A stretch of 64,000 nt of DNA from Ceratothoa steindachneri (Eukaryota; Arthropoda; Malacostraca; Isopoda; Cymothoidae), in the NCBI GenBank assembly GCA_963969495.1, contig OZ018321.1:106254066-106318065 (forward strand), read 5' to 3'. Positions 45,176 to 56,431 of the stretch are shown piece by piece. The notes under the pieces were generated by a model, which worked only from the letters and a program-made list of their open reading frames with translations, searched no databases and was not told where the DNA came from. Each line of letters opens with the position of its first letter. Position 1 is the stretch's first letter. Made by a program: the position numbers and the translations under genes.

Positions 45176-47975
45176 TCAATTGTTTTGCGTCCCTAAACGG
45201 CCACTTTTCAAGCCTTTGTCTAGTCTTGACTTGAACTGGTCAACAGATTCACTGTTGACAACTTCCACTGGAAGTGCGTTCCACTTACCGCAGATACTGT
45301 AGGTGAAAAAATTTCCACACAGATTGCGGTTGTAACGCTTCAGTTCAAGTTTGAAGCCGTGATTGCGCGTTATGTTCTCACTCAGTGTGAAAATATTTGG
45401 GTAGTCAACATTGTCGAACCCTCGAAGTATTTTGAAAACTTCGATGAGCTGACCACGAAGTCTACGGGTTTCCAGCGAGAACAGATCTAATTCCCTTAGT
45501 CTATCCTCATAAATTTTATGTCGGATAGAGGGAATCAGTTTGGTTGCCCTAGCTTGTACGCGTTCCAACCTTGCGATGTCCTTTCAAAACGAAGGACTCC
45601 AAAATTGTACGGCATACTCCAGGTGCGGCCGAACGAGGGAGTTGTACAGACAAAGTACTATCGCCTTGTTACGCTATCCAAACTAGCTGGCGCTTTATGT
45701 AGCCTAACATCCTTTGGGCTTTCTTCTCTGCCTCGATGCACTGTTTCGAGAACTTGAGGTCGCTCGTGATAGTTACACCAAAGTCCTTCTCACTGTCACT
45801 CGATTCGAGAGCAGTGTCCTTAAGGATATAATGAGATTGGGGGTTTCTGCGGCCGATATGCATCACTTTGCATTTCCCCACGTTAAAAGGCATTTGCCAC
45901 GTGTCCAACCACTCCCCAATCTTCCCAAGATCTTACTGCAGGTGGGCAGTATTTCCATCCTTTGCAACGTTCATACCAAGCTTGGTATCGTCGGCAAATT
46001 TGGAAATCTTGGCAACCATGTCACCGTCCATGTCGTTGAAGTAGATGATGAATAGTAGTGGTCCCTGGACAGAACCTTGAGGCACCCCGCTAGTAACGGG
46101 CACCAATTCAGAAGCCTGTCCATTTACCACCACCCGTTGCCATCGGCCACTTAGCCAGTTCTCGATGCAGCCGGCTACTTTTCCGTTTATTCCCATGACT
46201 CGCACTTTCCGGAGAAGGTGGCGGTGTGGTACCTTATCAAAGGCTTTTTGAAAGTCTAAGTACACCACATACACCGCCTTGTCCCGATCGTGCTCACTGA
46301 ACACGAAGTGGAAGAATTCCACAAGGTTCGTCAGGCATGACCGTTGCCTTCGGAAGCCGTGCTGGGAACTCCTCAGTAGCAGGTTTGACTCTAAATACGA
46401 CGTTATTTTCTCCACCATGATGCTTTCCATGAGTTTACCGACTATCGAAGTCAGACTGATAGGTCGGTAGTTTGACGGATGGCTGGGGTCTCCTTTCTTG
46501 AAGATCAGAGTCACTTCCACCTCACGCCAGTCTCTAGGAACGCATCCGGTCCGGATTGACATGTTAAAGATAGCGCACAGATGTCGTGATACTTCATCGC
46601 ACACTTCCTTCAACACCTTGGATAGAAACCCGTCCGGTCCAGGGGATTTATTCGTCTTTAGGTCAGCGATCTTTTTCTTTATTTAACATTCGGTGAAGTC
46701 CATTGCCTCCAGCTTTTCCCCCGAGTAGGAATCCATAGGCTAGGGGATGGGACCACACTCTTCAGTAAACACTGAAGAGAAGTAGTCGTTGAGGAGGTTA
46801 GCATTTTCTGCATCTGACTGAGTTAATGCACCCTCCTCGTCCACTAAGGGCCCAATCCTACGATGGATTGGTTTACGGGTATTTACATAGGCGAAGAACT
46901 CCTTGGGATTCTCCTTGCAGAGTCTCGCCACTCGGAGTTCCTCAGACAGCTTAGCCGCCCTTATGCTGGACTTCACTCTCCTGGCTAGCCTCCGGTACTC
47001 GTCAAAGGCTCCGAGATCTTCGATCGCCGGTACGCATTTCTCTTCTCCCTAAGCAGTTGGCCGATTTCTCGATTAAACCACTTTGGTTGAACAGAAGACC
47101 GACGAGGGCATTTCAGAGGGATGCAACTTGATTGAAGACTCATGAACTTATTTTTGAAATTGTTCCACGAATCCTCAACCTCTTCGCATACCGCTAGCCT
47201 TACATCAGTCAGCCCTGCACGAAGGCTTGCAAAGTCTGCTCTTCTCAATTCAAGTTTCCTTGATTGACTAGCAACAGACCTTACCTTCGGGATCTTGACG
47301 GTAAATCTAACTAGCTGGTGATCACTGCCACCGAGCTCTTCGCCTACAGCGACATCTTCAACGATATCATCCTCAGAGGTGAAGACCAAGTCGAGGATAT
47401 TGTCTCCTCTCGTCGGTTCTCTGACCCATTGAGTGAGGAACTCGTTGTTGGCGAACTCCAGGAGTAGCGCGCTCTCGCCAACAGGATTCTCTGGTTTCCC
47501 AGTCAACTTGTCTGTTGAAGTCGCCCATAACGATGCACACTCTGCCTTGAACAAGCTCATTCAGCAGCTGGTACAGTTCCCTGTCCTTTTCAACGGGGTG
47601 GGAAGGGGGTCTGTAAAGCACCAGGGTCCTGTATCTGACAGGACCTATCTCTAGGTCAACGCCTAGGAGCTCATGATCGGATATAATTTTGGAGTTCGTA
47701 GATTTGATTGTATCCTTGACATACAACATTACACCGCCACCCTCTCTGTCTGGCCTATCTTTGTGGAAGAGTTGGTAGCCAGGAACCGTGAATTCGCCTT
47801 CAAAGTCTCGGTTTGACGTTTTTATCCACGATTCTGTTATGGCTACCATTTCGGGTTCTTCCGTCGCTACGAGGCCACGGAGCTCAGGAAAGTTGTTCCA
47901 GATTGACCTCGCATTGAACAGAAGAACTTTCAGGGAGTCCCCGACTGTAGGACTCCCTACGCTCTTCCGTTTCCC
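45176..47975 (-). pseudogene. A4 ORF2: APE endonuclease and reverse transcriptase, broken
   Basis: Endonuclease motifs (47849-46985): MVAITESWIKTSNRDF, DREGGGVMLYV, CIVMGDFNRQVDW and LGGSDHQLVRF. RT (46976-45669): NPKEFFAYVNTRKP, a stop in the EGEIKKK segment near 46684, [44 protein letters not shown] and [11 protein letters not shown]. The tail (45568-45176) has MERVQARATKLIPSIRH and SVDQFKSRLDKGLKSG. Frameshifts at about 47500, 46980, 45930 and 45660 separate the frames. Confidence 0.87.
47931..47975 (-). promoter_or_regulatory. candidate -1 frameshift signal, copy A4
   Basis: GGGAAAC (47969-47975, minus strand), a 9-nt spacer, then a hairpin with 9 bp perfect plus one G-U pair (47931-47959). 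The ORF1 stop TAG lies at the hairpin base. Confidence 0.72.
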
Positions 47976-49307
47976 GCCTTGTTTTTTGGTGAGGCACCCC
48001 TTTTTGCGACCTCTGAGAAGGTCGTTCCTGGAGTGACACGGGCGTACTGGCGTACGTCCGCCCTCACTCTGGCCCAGATACTCCTTTCAGTACTCTCTAC
48101 AACATCCTGTATCATGTTCGACAGAAAGGCCTTTACTTTAAAGGAAAGATGTACCTCATCCCTTTGGTAGAGATCATTTCTACCATAAAAGGTGCGGTAC
48201 GGGTCCACAAAAAAGACCCCCTCTGCCGTACACAAATCTGCAGGCGCCGGTTAAAAGAGACATTCATCGAGTGAGCGGTCCGTGTTAGACCTCTCCTCGG
48301 GAGCATCCCGACTACAACACGCTTGCGGGATTTCAGCCCACAGTCGTCCAAGGCACCCATGACCGTGTAGAGGGTTTATCTGTAGGGCCTACCCTACCTC
48401 CTCTCAGGTAGAGGTCGTTTCCACTGACCATCAGAGCAACGACTGAGCTCTCAGAAATCTGTGATTTCTCAGCCTCTACTCTGATGTGGTGGTTACCCCA
48501 TCCTGGCAGGCAGCTTACCTTCACACTAGTGCGAAGGCGGGCCGCTAGCAGGGACTGCAGGCCCCGTGCTTGAGAATCACCAATAAGGGTGACTCTTGCA
48601 CATTTGTAAGCAGGCGACTTATTCTTTCCTCTCGGAAGCGACCTGCCGCTTTCCTCTTGTATCTCTGGATTTTTCTTTTTTTTCTTCTTTATCTTATTTT
48701 TCTTGTCTTCATTTGTTTTCTCTTCTTCCGTTTCTCATTTCTCTTCTTCCGTTTCTCTTTTCTCTTCCTCTCTTTCCACTTTCCCTTGCGCACCAGTAGC
48801 TCTCGAATCCTCTACACTGGGGTGAGCTGCATTATGGTCATTTTTCTTCTTTTTCTTTTTCTTCTTCTCATTGGCTCCGCATGGCAGAACTGGGACTGTC
48901 AATGCAGTTTCACCTCCTTGGGCTGGAGTAACATCCGCGGAACCACCCAAGTCAGTGGGACTTTCGTCTCGAGCTTGAGCCGACTGGGCCTGTAGTTTAG
49001 AGGCTAGCTCTAGGATTTTTTCCTCGAGACGCCGAATCTGAAGCGCGTGCTGTGTTTCTAGGGTCTGAATTTTATTTTCCAGCGCCCTAGATTTTTCTTC
49101 AGAGGTTGTGAAGAGATCCTTGAGTTCATTGCAGCATGCCACTGCCTCTCGGATCTCTCCTTTAAGGATGCAGTCGGTGCATATACTTCCCAGGTGGCAT
49201 TTCGAAAAACATCCTTCCGGGAAGTCCACGCACCACTTATCCTTCTGGCATATCGCACATGTATATTTAAGTGCAGCTGGACCTTTTTTCCCTGTCATTT
49301 TAAACAC
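47957..49307 (-). pseudogene. A4 ORF1: PHD-like finger, coiled coil and SGNH esterase, broken
   Basis: From Met 49307: MTGKKGPAALKYTCAIC, KDKWCVDFPEGCFSKCH, CTDC (complete finger), then a coiled coil (about residues 60-100) and a Lys-rich linker (runs of K and E at about residues 145-190). The esterase half is in three frames (48524-47957): VALMVSGNDLYLRGG (GND intact), KRVVVGMLPRRG and DEVHLSFKVK (DxxH block). Frameshifts near 48730, 48350 and 48200. Confidence 0.82.
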
Positions 49308-50204
49308 TTTCTCTCTTTCAAAACTTTGTGACCAATCAATAGAAAAAAGGGGGTTGGTGAGTTCTCCCAGCGTGAGTCGCTCCCGCCTATCGATCGGAGA
49401 CGTTTCGGATCTTTCAGAAGGTACGCTCCATGTGCTGCTGTTCGTCCGACCGAGTCGTCAAGTCTCGGCGTGCCGTGGCTCCCAACCAAGCAGCACAGAC
49501 AGTCCCCGAAGGGGCCATCGATTTGTCACCAGGTGAACAACAACGAAGCACGCCCCTTACTAAACTCCTACTAGTTCCCTTCACAACGGCCAGGATCTCG
49601 GAGCAGCGTTCAATGGATATCCCGCCCCACCAAGAGACTCGACCCAAGGCTTTTTATTGGCCTGGCAACCAACCTGGGAACAAAAGGCCGTCACCTCGGA
49701 CCAAGGCTACCATAAGCATCCGTCAACGGGCACTGGGAACGGTCAATAATTACGCGCCAGGGAAGGGGTTACCGGGGCACTACCCTCATCCCATTCATCG
49801 TGCCCCAACGCCTAGGACACCTCTAGTCCTAGTCTCTCGCAACCAGTGAGCGTCGATTGGCGTTGTTTATAGAGGTTCCAAAGCCTCTCTTCTGACGCAT
49901 GAGGGAGCTGCCAGGTCCTTATATGTAGATAGAGAAAGAAAAGGGAAAGAGGGACATGAAAGGAGTAGTTTTTTTTTGTTTTTTTTCTTTTTGTATAAGT
50001 GGGAGAGATAGAATAAAAGTAAAAAAGGAGAAGGATAGAGTAAAAAAAAGGAAGGAATGACGCTCTTAGTCTGGAATCTCGTTTTAGACCAAATCGACAA
50101 GGTAAGCCCTACCAGGGGTACCCAGAAGAGGTACCCCCGCCGGCATAGCTCGAAAAGTCAAAGGTACACACAAGCTCTCTTCCCGCGACAAGGGGGCGTC
50201 ACCT
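49308..50204 (-). promoter_or_regulatory. 5' UTR with probable internal promoter of A4
   Basis: Collinear with the A3 and A6 5' UTRs; includes the TATA-like block at 49917-49928 and CCAAT at about 49660. Confidence 0.6.
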
Positions 50205-50205
50205 G

Positions 50206-50424
50206 TACAAAAGGGACGGAGTACATCTTTCCTTTAAAGGGAAAGCTGCACTCGCAAACATGATCCAGGATGTTGTGGAGCGGACCCAAAGAAGTGTCAG
50301 ACCCCGAGTAAAGGAGGACGTACGCCAGTACACCCGTGTTACTCCAGGAACGACCTTTTCTGAAGTCACAAAGAGTGGAGTGATCCCGCCACAGAGAAAG
50401 AAAGCGGGAAACGGAAGAGCGTAG
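50206..50424 (+). pseudogene. A5 ORF1, C-terminal remnant
   Basis: In frame it reads DGVHLSFKGK-like residues, then NMIQDVVERTQRSVRPRVKE, DVRQYTRVTPGTTFSEVTKS and ...GNGRA, ending at TAG 50422-50424. The N-terminal two thirds are missing through 5' truncation. Confidence 0.8.
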
Positions 50425-50450
50425 GGAGTCCTACAGTCGGGGACTCCCTA
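50406..50450 (+). promoter_or_regulatory. candidate -1 frameshift signal, copy A5 (clearest example)
   Basis: GGGAAAC at 50406-50412 in ORF1 phase (G GGA AAC), spacer 50413-50421 (9 nt), stem TAGGGAGTCC (50422-50431), loop 50432-50440, perfect complement GGACTCCCTA (50441-50450). ORF1 stops at 50422; the -1 frame is open into ORF2. Confidence 0.75.
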
Positions 50451-53201
50451 AAAGTTCTTCTGTTTAATGTGAGGTCTATCAGAAACAAGTTTCTAGAGCT
50501 TCGTGGCCACGTAGCAACAGAAGAACCGGAGATGCTGGCCATAACGGAGTCGTGGATAAAAACCTCAAGCCGAGATTTTGAAGGTGAATTCACGATTCCC
50601 GGTTACCAGCTCTTCTTGAAAGATAGGCCAGACAGAGAGGGTGGCGGTGTGATGTTGTATGTCAAGGATACTCTCAACTCGACGGATTGCAACATCGTAT
50701 CCGACCATGAACTACTAGGTGTTGACCTAGAGATAGGTCCTGCCAAATACAGGACCCTGGTGCTTTATAGACCTCCTGCCCAACTCGTTGAAAAGGACAG
50801 AGATCTGTACCAGCTACTAGGAGAACTTGTCGAAGACAGAATGTGTATCGTCATGGGTGATTTCAACACACAAGTTGACTGGGAAACCAGAGAACCCTGT
50901 GGCGAGAACGCACTACTCCTGGAGTTCACGAACAACGAGTTCCTCACTCAATGGGTGAGAGAGCCAACGAGAGGAGACAATATCCTCGACTTGGTTTTCA
51001 CCTCTGAGGATGACATCGTTGAGGACCTCTCTGTTGGCGAAGAGCTCGGTGGCAGTGACCACCGACTAATTAGATTTGTAGTCAAAGTCCCCAAGGCAGA
51101 GCCTGCAACTATTAAATCAAGGAAACTGGATTTAAGAAGAGCAGACTTTGCAGGTCTACGCGCGGGACTGACTGACGCGAGGCTAGAAGAGTGCGAGGCT
51201 GTTGAAGACTCTTGGAACAGTTTCAAAACCACATTCATGAGTCTTCAATCGCGTTTTATCCCTCTGAAATGCCCCCGTCGGTCTTCTGTTCAACCAAAGT
51301 GGTTTAATCGAGAAATCGGGCAACTGCTGAAGGGAGAAGAGAAATGTGTACCGGCAATCGAAGATCTCGGGTGACTTTGACGAATACCGGAGGCTAGCCA
51401 GGAGAGTGAAGTCCAGCATAAGGGCGGCTAAGCTGTCTGAGGAACTCCGAGTGGCGAGACTCTGTAAAGAGAATCCCAAGGAGTTTTTTGGATATGTGAA
51501 CAGCCGTAAACCAATCCGTCGAACGATTGGCCCTTTGAGGAATGAGGAGGGGACATTAAAGCATTCAGATGCAGAAAATGCTAACCTCCTCAACGACTAC
51601 TTCTCTTCAGTGTTTACTGAAGAGTGTGGTCCCATTCCCCAGCCGACGGATTCCTACTCGGGAGAAAAGCTGGAGGCAATGGACTTCACCGAAGGAGAAA
51701 TAAAGAAAAAGATCGCTGCCCTAAAGACGAATAAGTCCCCTGGACCGGACGGGTTGCTACCTAAAGTGTTGAAGGAAGTGTGCGATGAAGTATCACGACA
51801 TCTGTGCGCTATCTTTAACATGTCAATCCGGACCAAATGCGTTCCTAGAGACTGGCGTGAGGCGGAGGTGACTCCTATCTTCAAGAAAGAAGACCGTAAC
51901 CAACCGTCGAACTACCGACCTATCAGTCTGACTTCGATAGTCGGTAAACTCATGGAAAGCATGATGGTGGACAAAGTGACGTCGTATTTAGAGTCAAACC
52001 TGCTACTGGGGAGTTCCCAGCACGGCTTTCGAAGGCAACTGTCATGCCTGACGAACCTTGTAGAATTCTTCCACTTCGTTTTCAGTGAGCACGATCGGGA
52101 CAAGGCGGTGGATGTGGACTACCTAGACTTTTAGAAAGCCTTTGATAAGGTACCACACCGCCGCCTTCTCCGGAAAGTGAGAGCGCTTGGCATAAACGGA
52201 AAGGTAGCCGGCTGGATCGAGAACTGACTAAGTGGCAGATGACAACGGGTGGTGGTAAATGACAGTCTTCTGAGTGGGTGCCCGTTACTAGCGGGGTGCC
52301 TCAAGGTTCTGTCCTGGGACCACTACTATTCATCATCTACGTCAACGACATGGACGGTGAAATGGTTGCCAAGATTTCCAAATTTGCCGACGATACCAAG
52401 CTTGGTATGAACGTTGCAAAGGATGGAAATACTGCCCACCTGCAGGCAGATCTTGGGAAGATTGGGAAGTGGTCGGACACGTGGCAAATGCCTTTTAACG
52501 TGTGCAAATGCAAAGTGAAGCATATCGGCCACAGAAACCACCAATCTCAGTATATCCTTAAGGGCACTGCTCTTGAATCGAGTGACACTGAGAAGGACTT
52601 GGGTGTTACTATCACTAGTGCCCTTAAGTTCTCGAAACAGTGCATTAAGGCGGAGAAAAAGGCCCAAAGGATGCTAGGCTATATTAAGCGCCAGTTTGGT
52701 TATCGGAACCAGGAGATTGTACTGTTCCTGTACAACTCACTTGTCCGACCGCACCTGGAGTATGCCGTACAATTTTGGAGTCCTTCATTGCGAAAGGACA
52801 TCACGAGATTGGAACGCGTACAAGCCAGGGCAACCAAGCTGATTCCCTCTATCCGACATAAAAGTTATAAGGATAGACTAAGGGAATTAGATCTGTTCTC
52901 GCTGGAAACCCGTAGACAGCGTGGTCAGCTCATCGAAGTTTTCAAAATACTTCGAGGGTTCGACAATGCTGACTACCAGGATATTTTCACACTGAGTGAG
53001 AACAGAACGCGCAATCACGGCTTCAAACTTGAACTGAAGCGTTACAACCGCAACCTGTGTGGACATTTTTTCACTTACAGTATCTGCGGTATGTGGAACG
53101 CACTACCAGTGGAAGTTGTCAACAATGAATCTGTTGACCAGTTCAAGTCAAGACTAGACAAAGTCTTGAAAAGTGGCCGTTTAGGGACGCAAAACAATTG
53201 A
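50407..53201 (+). pseudogene. A5 ORF2: APE endonuclease and reverse transcriptase, broken
   Basis: The -1 frame opens upstream of the ORF1 stop (GKRKSVGSPTVGDSLKVLLF) with no nearby ATG. The endonuclease (50469-51374) is complete: MLAITESWIKTSSRDFEG, GGGVMLYVKD, CIVMGDFNTQVDW and LGGSDHRLIRFVVKVPK. RT follows after a frameshift near 51345: [34 protein letters not shown] and YLDF, then TAG at 52132. The 52278-53201 frame has [25 protein letters not shown] and the C-terminal tail to FKSRLDKVLKSGRLGTQNN. About 930 codons originally; at least three inactivating lesions. Confidence 0.88.
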
Positions 53202-53235
53202 AAAGCCTTGTGCCCGCTCGATTGCTAGTCCAAAG

Positions 53236-53274
53236 GTACCCTCTTTGAATGGACCGTAAGGTCTCCTAGGGTAC
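53236..53274 (+). other. conserved 3' UTR hairpin of A5 (GUAA tetraloop)
   Basis: GTACCCT/AGGGTAC outer stem; GACC/GGUC inner stem with GUAA, read directly on the plus strand. Confidence 0.76.
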
Positions 53275-53291
53275 CTTCTTTCCTTGTTGTT

Positions 53292-53311
53292 ACCTCTCCC
53301 TCTACATTCTT
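53292..53311 (-). mobile_element. displaced 5' end of A4
   Basis: 'acctctccctctacattctt' equals the outermost 5' bases seen at A3 (39900-39919), in the minus orientation. It is the rest of A4 beyond the A5 insertion. Confidence 0.75.
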
Positions 53312-53527
<216 letters not shown>

Positions 53528-53564
53528 TAACAACAACAAGGAGTAACAACAACAAGGAAAGAAG

Positions 53565-53603
53565 GTACCCTAGGAGACCTTACGGTCCATTCAAAGAGGG
53601 TAC
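53565..53603 (-). other. conserved 3' UTR hairpin of A6 (GUAA tetraloop)
   Basis: Identical in stems and loop to A5. Confidence 0.76.
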
Positions 53604-53637
53604 CTTTGGACTAGCAATCGAGCGGGCACAAGGCTGC

Positions 53638-56431
53638 TCAATTGTTTTGCGTCTCTAAACGGCCACTTTTCAAGACTTTGTCTAGTCTTGACTTGAACTG
53701 GTCAACAGATTCACTGTTGACAACTTCCACTGGAAGTGCGTTCCACATACCGCAGATACTGTAAGTGAAAAAATTTCCACACAGATTGCGGTGGTAACGC
53801 TTCAGTTCAAGTTTGAAGCCGTGATTGCGCGTTCTGTTCTCACTCAGTGAGAAAATATCCCAGTAGTCAACATTGTCGAACCCTCGAAGTATTTTGAAAA
53901 CTTCGATGAGCTGACCACGCTGTCTACGGGTTTCCAGCGATAACAGATCTAATTCCCTTAGTCTATCCTCATAACTTTTATATCGGATAGAGGGAATCAG
54001 CTTGGTTGCCCTGGCTTGTACGCGTTCCAATCTCGCGATGTCCTTCCGCAATGAAGGACTCCAAAATTGTACGGCATACTCCAGGTGCGGTCGGACAAGT
54101 GAGTTGTACAGGCACAGTACAATCTCCTGGTTCCGATAACCAAACTGGCGTTTAATATAGCCTAGCATCCTTTGGGCCTTTTTCTCCGCCTCAATGCACT
54201 GTTTGGAGAACTTGAGGTCACTAGTGATAGTAACACCCAAGTCCTTCTCAGTGTTGGTGGATTCAATAGCAGTGCCCTTAAGGATATACTGAGATTGAGG
54301 GTTTCTGTGGTTGATATGCATCACTTTGCATTTGCCCACGTTAAAAGGCATTTGCCACGTGTACGACCACTCCCCAATCTTCCCAAGATCTTCCTGCAGG
54401 GTGCAGTATTTCCATCCTTTGCAACGTTCATACCAAGCTTGGTATCATCGGCAAATTTGGAAATCTTGGCAACCATGTCACCGTCCATGTCGTTGACGTA
54501 AATGATGAATAGTAGTGGTCCCAGGACAGAACCTTGAGGCACCCCGCTAGTAACGGGCACCCACTCGGAAGACTGTCCATTTACCACCACCCGTTGCCGT
54601 CTGCCACTTAGCCAGTTCTCGATCCAGCCGGCTACCTTTCCGTCTATGCCAAGCGCTCGCACTTTCCGGAGAAGGCGGCGGTGTGGTACCTTATCAAAGA
54701 CTTTCTGAAAGTCTAGGTAGACCACATCCACCGCCTTGTCCCGATCGTGCTCACTGAAAACGAAGTGGAAGAATTCTACAAGGTTCGTCAGGCATGACCG
54801 TTGCCATCGGAAGCCGTGCTGGGAACTCCTCAGTAGCAGGTTTAACTCTAAATACGACGTCACTTTGTCCACCATGATGCTTTCCATGAGTTTACCGACT
54901 ATCGAAGTGAGACTGATAGGTCGGTAGTTCGACGGTTGGTTACGGTCTCCTTTCTTGAAGATAGGAATCACCTCCGCCTCACGCCAGTCTCTAGGAACGC
55001 ATTTGGTCCGGATTGACATGTTAAAGATAGCGCACAGATGTCGTGATACTTCATCGCACACTTCCTTCAACACTTTAGGTAGAAACCCGTCCGGTCCAGG
55101 GGACTTATTCGTCTTTAGGTCAGCGATCTTTTTCTTTATTTCTCCTTCGGTGAAGTCCATTGCCTCAAGCTTTTCCCCCGAGTAGAAATCCGTCGGCTGG
55201 GGAATGGGACCACACTCTTCAGTAAACACTGAAGAGAAGTAGTCGTTTAGGAGGTTGGCATTTTCTGCATCTGAATGCTTTAATGTCCCCTCCTCATTCC
55301 TCAAAGGGCCAATCGTTCGACGGATTGGTTTACGGATGTTCACATATCCAAAAAACTCCTTGGGATTCTCTTTACAGAGTCTCGCCACTCGGAGTTCCTC
55401 AGACCGCTTAGCCGCCCTTATGCTGGACTTCACTCTCCTGGCTAGCCTCCGGTATTCGTCAAAGTCACCCGAGATCTTCGATTGCCGGTACACATTTCTC
55501 TTCTCCCCAAGCAGTTGCCCGATTTCTCGATTAAACCACTTTGGTTAAACAGAAGACCGACGAGGGCATTTCAGAGGGATAAAACGCGATTGAAGACTCA
55601 TGAATGTGGTTTTGAAACTGTTCCAAGAGTATTCAACAGCATCGCACTCCTCTAGCCTCGCGTCAGTCAGTCCCGCGCGTAGACCTGCAAAGTCTGCTCT
55701 TCTCAAATCCAGTTTCCTTGATTTACTAGTTGCAGGCTCTGCCTTGGGGACTTTGACTACAAATCTAATTAGTCGGTGGTCACTGCCACCGAGCTCTTCG
55801 CCAACAGAGAGGTTCTCAAGGATGTCATCCTCAGAGGTGAAAACCAAGTCGAGGATATTGTCTCCTCTCGTTGGCTCTCTCACCCATTTGTGAGGAACTC
55901 GTTGTTCGTGAACTCCAGGAGTAGTGCGTTCTCGCCACAGGGTTCTCTGGTTTCCCAGTCAACTTGTGTGTTGAAATCACCCATGACGATACACACTCTG
56001 TCTTCGACAAGTTATCCTAGTAGCTGGTACAGATCTCTGTCCTTTTCAACGAGTTGGGCAGAAGGTCTATAAAGCACCAGGGTCCTGTATTTGGCAGGAC
56101 CTATCTCTAGGTCAACACCTAGTAGTTCATGGTCGGATACGATGTTGCAATCCGTCGAGTTGAGAGTATCCTTGACATACAACATCACACCGCCACCCTC
56201 TCTGTCTGGCCTATCTCTCAAGAAGAGCTGGTAACCGGAAATCGTGAATTCCACTTCAAAATCTCGGCTTGAGGTTTTTATTCACGACTCCGTTATGGCT
56301 ACCATCTCCGGTTCTTCTGTTGCTACGAGGCCACGAAGTTCTAGAAACTTGTTTTTGATAGACCTCGCATTAAACAGAAGAACTTTTAGGGAGTCCCCGA
56401 CTTTAGGACTCCCTAGGCTCTTCCGTTTCCC
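53638..56431 (-). pseudogene. A6 ORF2: APE endonuclease and reverse transcriptase, few lesions
   Basis: The N-terminal endonuclease frame has a stop near 56280 (GTYPWI-equivalent region) and breaks near 56012 and 55883 (around GDFNTQVDW). The second endonuclease half (55883-55545) is intact, with LGGSDHRLIRFVVKVPK, and has a stop at 55545. RT (55493-54321) is continuous for 390 codons: [85 protein letters not shown] and [11 protein letters not shown]. After one frameshift near 54350 the tail (54351-53638) is complete. Not functional as it stands. Confidence 0.88.
56387..56431 (-). promoter_or_regulatory. candidate -1 frameshift signal, copy A6
   Basis: GGGAAAC (56425-56431, minus strand), 9-nt spacer, perfect 10-bp hairpin (56387-56415) whose 5' arm contains the ORF1 stop TAG. 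Confidence 0.75.

Larger units (their letters stand above)
45077..50204 (-). mobile_element. CR1-clade LINE, family A, copy A4, full length but split by A5
   Basis: It has a 3' UTR, ORF2 (45176-47975), ORF1 (47957-49307) and a 5' UTR (49308-50204). The last bases of the 5' end lie on the other side of A5, at 53292-53311 ('acctctccctctacattctt'), next to (GA)n. ACCT is repeated at both junctions. About 5.15 kb in total, the complete family-A length. Confidence 0.87.
50205..53291 (+). mobile_element. CR1-clade LINE, family A, copy A5, the only plus-strand copy, 5'-truncated
   Basis: It starts within the ORF1 esterase (GTACAAAAGGGACGG, the coding stretch of the DxxH block). It continues through the ORF1 end, ORF2 and the 3' UTR with hairpin, and ends '...ccttgttgtt' at about 53291. 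The plus-strand sequence that follows, acctctccctctac, belongs to A4's 5' end and is TC-rich, as a (TC)n-directed insertion would require. Confidence 0.86.

Noticed and set aside
47433..48036. Plus-strand frames repeated in several LINE copies
   Set aside because: They recur only because they are antisense to conserved ORF2 coding sequence in each copy.
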